Assembly (NCBI GenBank): GCA_000226015.1
Contig: JH152816.1
Location: forward strand, 7,098 to 28,442
Source: Mnemiopsis leidyi
Taxonomy: Eukaryota; Ctenophora; Tentaculata; Lobata; Bolinopsidae
Direction: 5' to 3'
DNA length: 21,345 bases
Part shown: positions 19,519 through 21,345 of the stretch, in pieces
Layout: each line of letters begins with the position of its first letter
Position numbering within the stretch: position 1 is the first letter of the stretch
Program-made: the position numbers and the translations under genes
The notes under the pieces: model-generated
What the model was told of the DNA's origin: nothing
The model's input: only the letters and a program-made list of their open reading frames with translations
The model's database searches: none

Positions 19519-20080
19519 ATGGCGTTTACAGAGTTTGGACAACTTTTCATGTTCAGTATATCGATGCTGGTAGGATGTTTCTGTGCTGGCATGGTTCCTC
19601 TCAGTATGACTCTAAGTGAGGTAAAGATAGAACATTATTTTTTACTTCTTTACTGTTTCATGCGGTTCAGAGTGAAGCGATTGTAATTGTCCGTGATAGA
19701 GCTTACAACTGAACTTATTTATTTCTAAAACTTAGACGTGTATTGAGTCTTGCTCTGTCTGAGATGTGAAAACATTTTCAATCGCTGAGAAAGGAGTCTC
19801 CTGACGCAAAACCCACTAACTAATGAGAAAGAAGTATTAACGTGACGTTACACAAACTAACCAATGAGAAAGAAGTATTAACGTGACGTAACACAGACTA
19901 ACCAATGAGAAAAAGGTATTTACGTGACGTAACACAGACTAACCAATCAGAGCAACTTACAACTGATGTCGTCACTGGGAGCAGGACTGTTGGTAGGAAC
20001 TGCGCTAGCGGTTATAATACCAGAAGGAGTAACGATACTGATATCAAGCGTGCACCAGGGTCACGCCCATCATCACTCAG
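19519..20080 (+). CDS. SLC39A9: Zinc transporter ZIP9, first two exons (3' partial)
   Basis: Exon 1 is 19519-19620 (34 codons, ending in SE before GTAAAG) and exon 2 is 19951-20080. The first transmembrane helix, about residues 10-30, reads SISMLVGCFCAGMVPLSMTL, matching human ZIP9 (SLAMLVGCYVAGIIPLAV). The second, about 37-57, ends with the ZIP9 signature GAGLLVGTALAVIIPEG. It is followed by HQGHAHHHS, the start of the His-rich cytosolic loop. ZIP9 moves zinc across the trans-Golgi and plasma membrane and is reported as a membrane androgen receptor in vertebrates. The exon junction at SE|S is exactly where the human protein reads SEERL. Later exons (the Zn-site helices) are not in the window. 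The exon 2 donor is taken as CACTCAG|GTTATT; an upstream CACCAGG|GTCACG is possible. Confidence 0.93.
19822..19950. repeat. 41-bp minisatellite ending at the ZIP9 exon 2 acceptor
   Basis: Copies of AATGAGAAAGAAGTATT... start at 19822, 19863 and 19904, with a partial fourth at 19945: an exact 41-bp period. Each full unit carries ACGTGACGTWAC (a CRE-like TGACGTAA/TGACGTTA), and each later copy a CCAAT. The final partial copy reads ACCAATCAG and is the splice acceptor of exon 2, where other copies read ACCAATGAG. Confidence 0.9.
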
Positions 20081-21092
20081 GTTATTGGTCTCTTCAATAA
20101 GTTTATCACGTTAAAACGGTTACTTTAATTACTATAGAAGTTTCCTGTTTCGTGCTTAATATTAAAAAAGGTGTACCGTGTACGCTTCTGTCGCAATTAT
20201 ATTTTTGTAAGTCTGTCGCGAAATTTACTTCTATGGTCCTATATATATTTATATACCGAAATTGAGTGAAATTTGTCGCAACCATCTGGCTATATTAGGA
20301 CATATAGTTTGCTTGGAAATAATGAGCTGCTCTCCCAAAATAGTGAGTGTGTGTAATATATGATGACACAGTTATGTTGTTTTGGAAGTAATATTCGGAA
20401 GCCCTTAAATTTAACCATGAAATAGAGCAAGCTTAGCCTAATTTGCGACGGCTTCAGGTCAGATAAGATGTATGAAAAATGTTATCTTTGTCGCCGACAT
20501 TATTTTCAAACTTAATAAAGATATTTCGACGCAGGGTTCCGCTCTCGCTCAACCAAGCCCGCTTTCTGATAAACCTCTCTTGTACATATAATCCCTGCCC
20601 GGCACATTCCATTAACCAGCGCACATTTCTTGATATAAACCGTATTAAAGTATATAGGGCTCCTTCTCAACATATCATGATCAGTCGCGATGCATGTATT
20701 ATGTCTTCCCTTATAACTCAAAACGGTATCGTTACACGCAGACTCTTGCGTTGGTCACCTGGGTTCCGCGTGGATTGCATACACTGAACGTGCATTTCAA
20801 ACTAAGCATTGATCCAATTGCTTTGTTGGGAAATGGCCAACCTTGTCCATCAGCCTGAAATCTATTTAATGAATGTTTGTGTGTACATTGTCGATGTTTG
20901 TTGAGTGCAGTTTGACTTAGATGTACGTGTATCTCTCTTTTTCAATCATTCCAGTATTTTCGATCGTGTTTCGGCGTTTCGCTTTGATATGAAATTAAAC
21001 AGTTCAGATATATAATATATACCTTGTCGTAATTCCAAAGAGAATTATTATACAATATGCATATTGTATAATCACTTCACGCTTAAACACGC
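20081..21092. other. ZIP9 intron, no exon recognised
   Basis: I searched for the next ZIP9 exon (the HAYIGVSLVLGF-like helix) and did not find it, so this is read as the second intron continuing past the window. ORFs at 20479-20787 (+) and 20512-20721 (-) overlap each other and show no domain. A palindrome sits at 21047-21072. Confidence 0.5.
21047..21072. repeat. 26-bp perfect palindrome
   Basis: The half-site ATTATACAATATG is followed directly by its exact complement with no loop, so the duplex is perfectly two-fold symmetric. It lies 21 bp before the 52-bp array. Confidence 0.95.
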
Positions 21093-21345
21093 ATAACACT
21101 AACTAATATGTAACACTATCAGGCAAGGAAGGTATGACTGAGATGTAACACTAACTAATATGTAACACTACCAGGCAAGGAAGGTATGACTGAGATGTAA
21201 CACTAACTAATATGTAACACTACCAAGAAAGGAAGGTATGACTGAGATGTAACACTAACTAATATGTAACACTACCAGGCAAGGAAGGTATGACTGAGAT
21301 GTAACACTAACTAATATGTAACACTACCAGGCAAGGAAGGTATGA
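21093..21345. repeat. 52-bp minisatellite running off the window end
   Basis: Nearly five copies of a 52-bp unit, each containing TAACACTAACTAATATGTAA and CACTACCAGGCAAGGAAGG. Copies differ by only one to three bases. TAACACTA occurs twice within each unit. The array continues past 21345, so its size is unknown. Confidence 0.95.

Noticed and set aside
20479-20787. 102-residue + strand ORF with an overlapping minus ORF
   Set aside because: No domain; not a ZIP9 helix; no convincing splice sites placing it in the ZIP9 reading frame.

Overview
The window is nuclear DNA of an animal, probably an invertebrate or non-bilaterian. It is AT-rich, has spliced genes with canonical GT-AG introns, and carries five recognisable metazoan gene models, all on the + strand. 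I cannot name the species. Splice-acceptor-like sequences just upstream of every start codon would suit a lineage that uses spliced-leader trans-splicing (ctenophores, hydrozoans, flatworms and tunicates are examples), but that is inference.

Layout. 1-1327: no gene seen; a GTCC microsatellite and an isolated poly(A) signal. 1346-2371: an intronless, divergent bHLH-PAS ORF most like CLOCK, with a degenerate basic region. 2372-6885: about 4.5 kb with no confident gene; it holds a weak minus-strand metallophosphatase-like fragment, a 188-bp MITE, a tRNA-derived SINE and a short duplication. 6915-10033: a complete seven-exon CNOT7/8 (CAF1) deadenylase with all four DEDD catalytic residues. 10870-13651: a TANGO6/Rtp1 homologue, intronless but with one +1 frame change near 12,850. 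14023-18941: a complete six-exon mitochondrial ribosomal protein S2 gene. 19519 to beyond the window: the first two coding exons of the zinc transporter SLC39A9 (ZIP9).

The last four genes lie head to tail with 364-836 bp between stop and next start. Each has an AG acceptor-like site 7-29 nt before its ATG, and AATAAA signals sit between the genes. This suggests either 5'UTR introns throughout or trans-splicing, possibly of a polycistronic unit. The products (mRNA deadenylase, HEAT-repeat protein, mitoribosomal subunit, zinc transporter) are housekeeping proteins with no shared pathway, which is usual for eukaryotic operon-like clusters.

Introns are unusually rich in minisatellites: separate arrays with units of about 35, 41, 45, 49 and 61 bp, plus a 52-bp array running off the 3' end. 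The 41-bp array in ZIP9 intron 1 runs directly into the splice acceptor and carries CRE-like and CCAAT motifs. I found no tRNA gene, rRNA, CRISPR array or virus-derived coding region. No wholly new system stands out; the best leads are the shared acceptor architecture, the TANGO6 frame break and the odd CLOCK-like protein.
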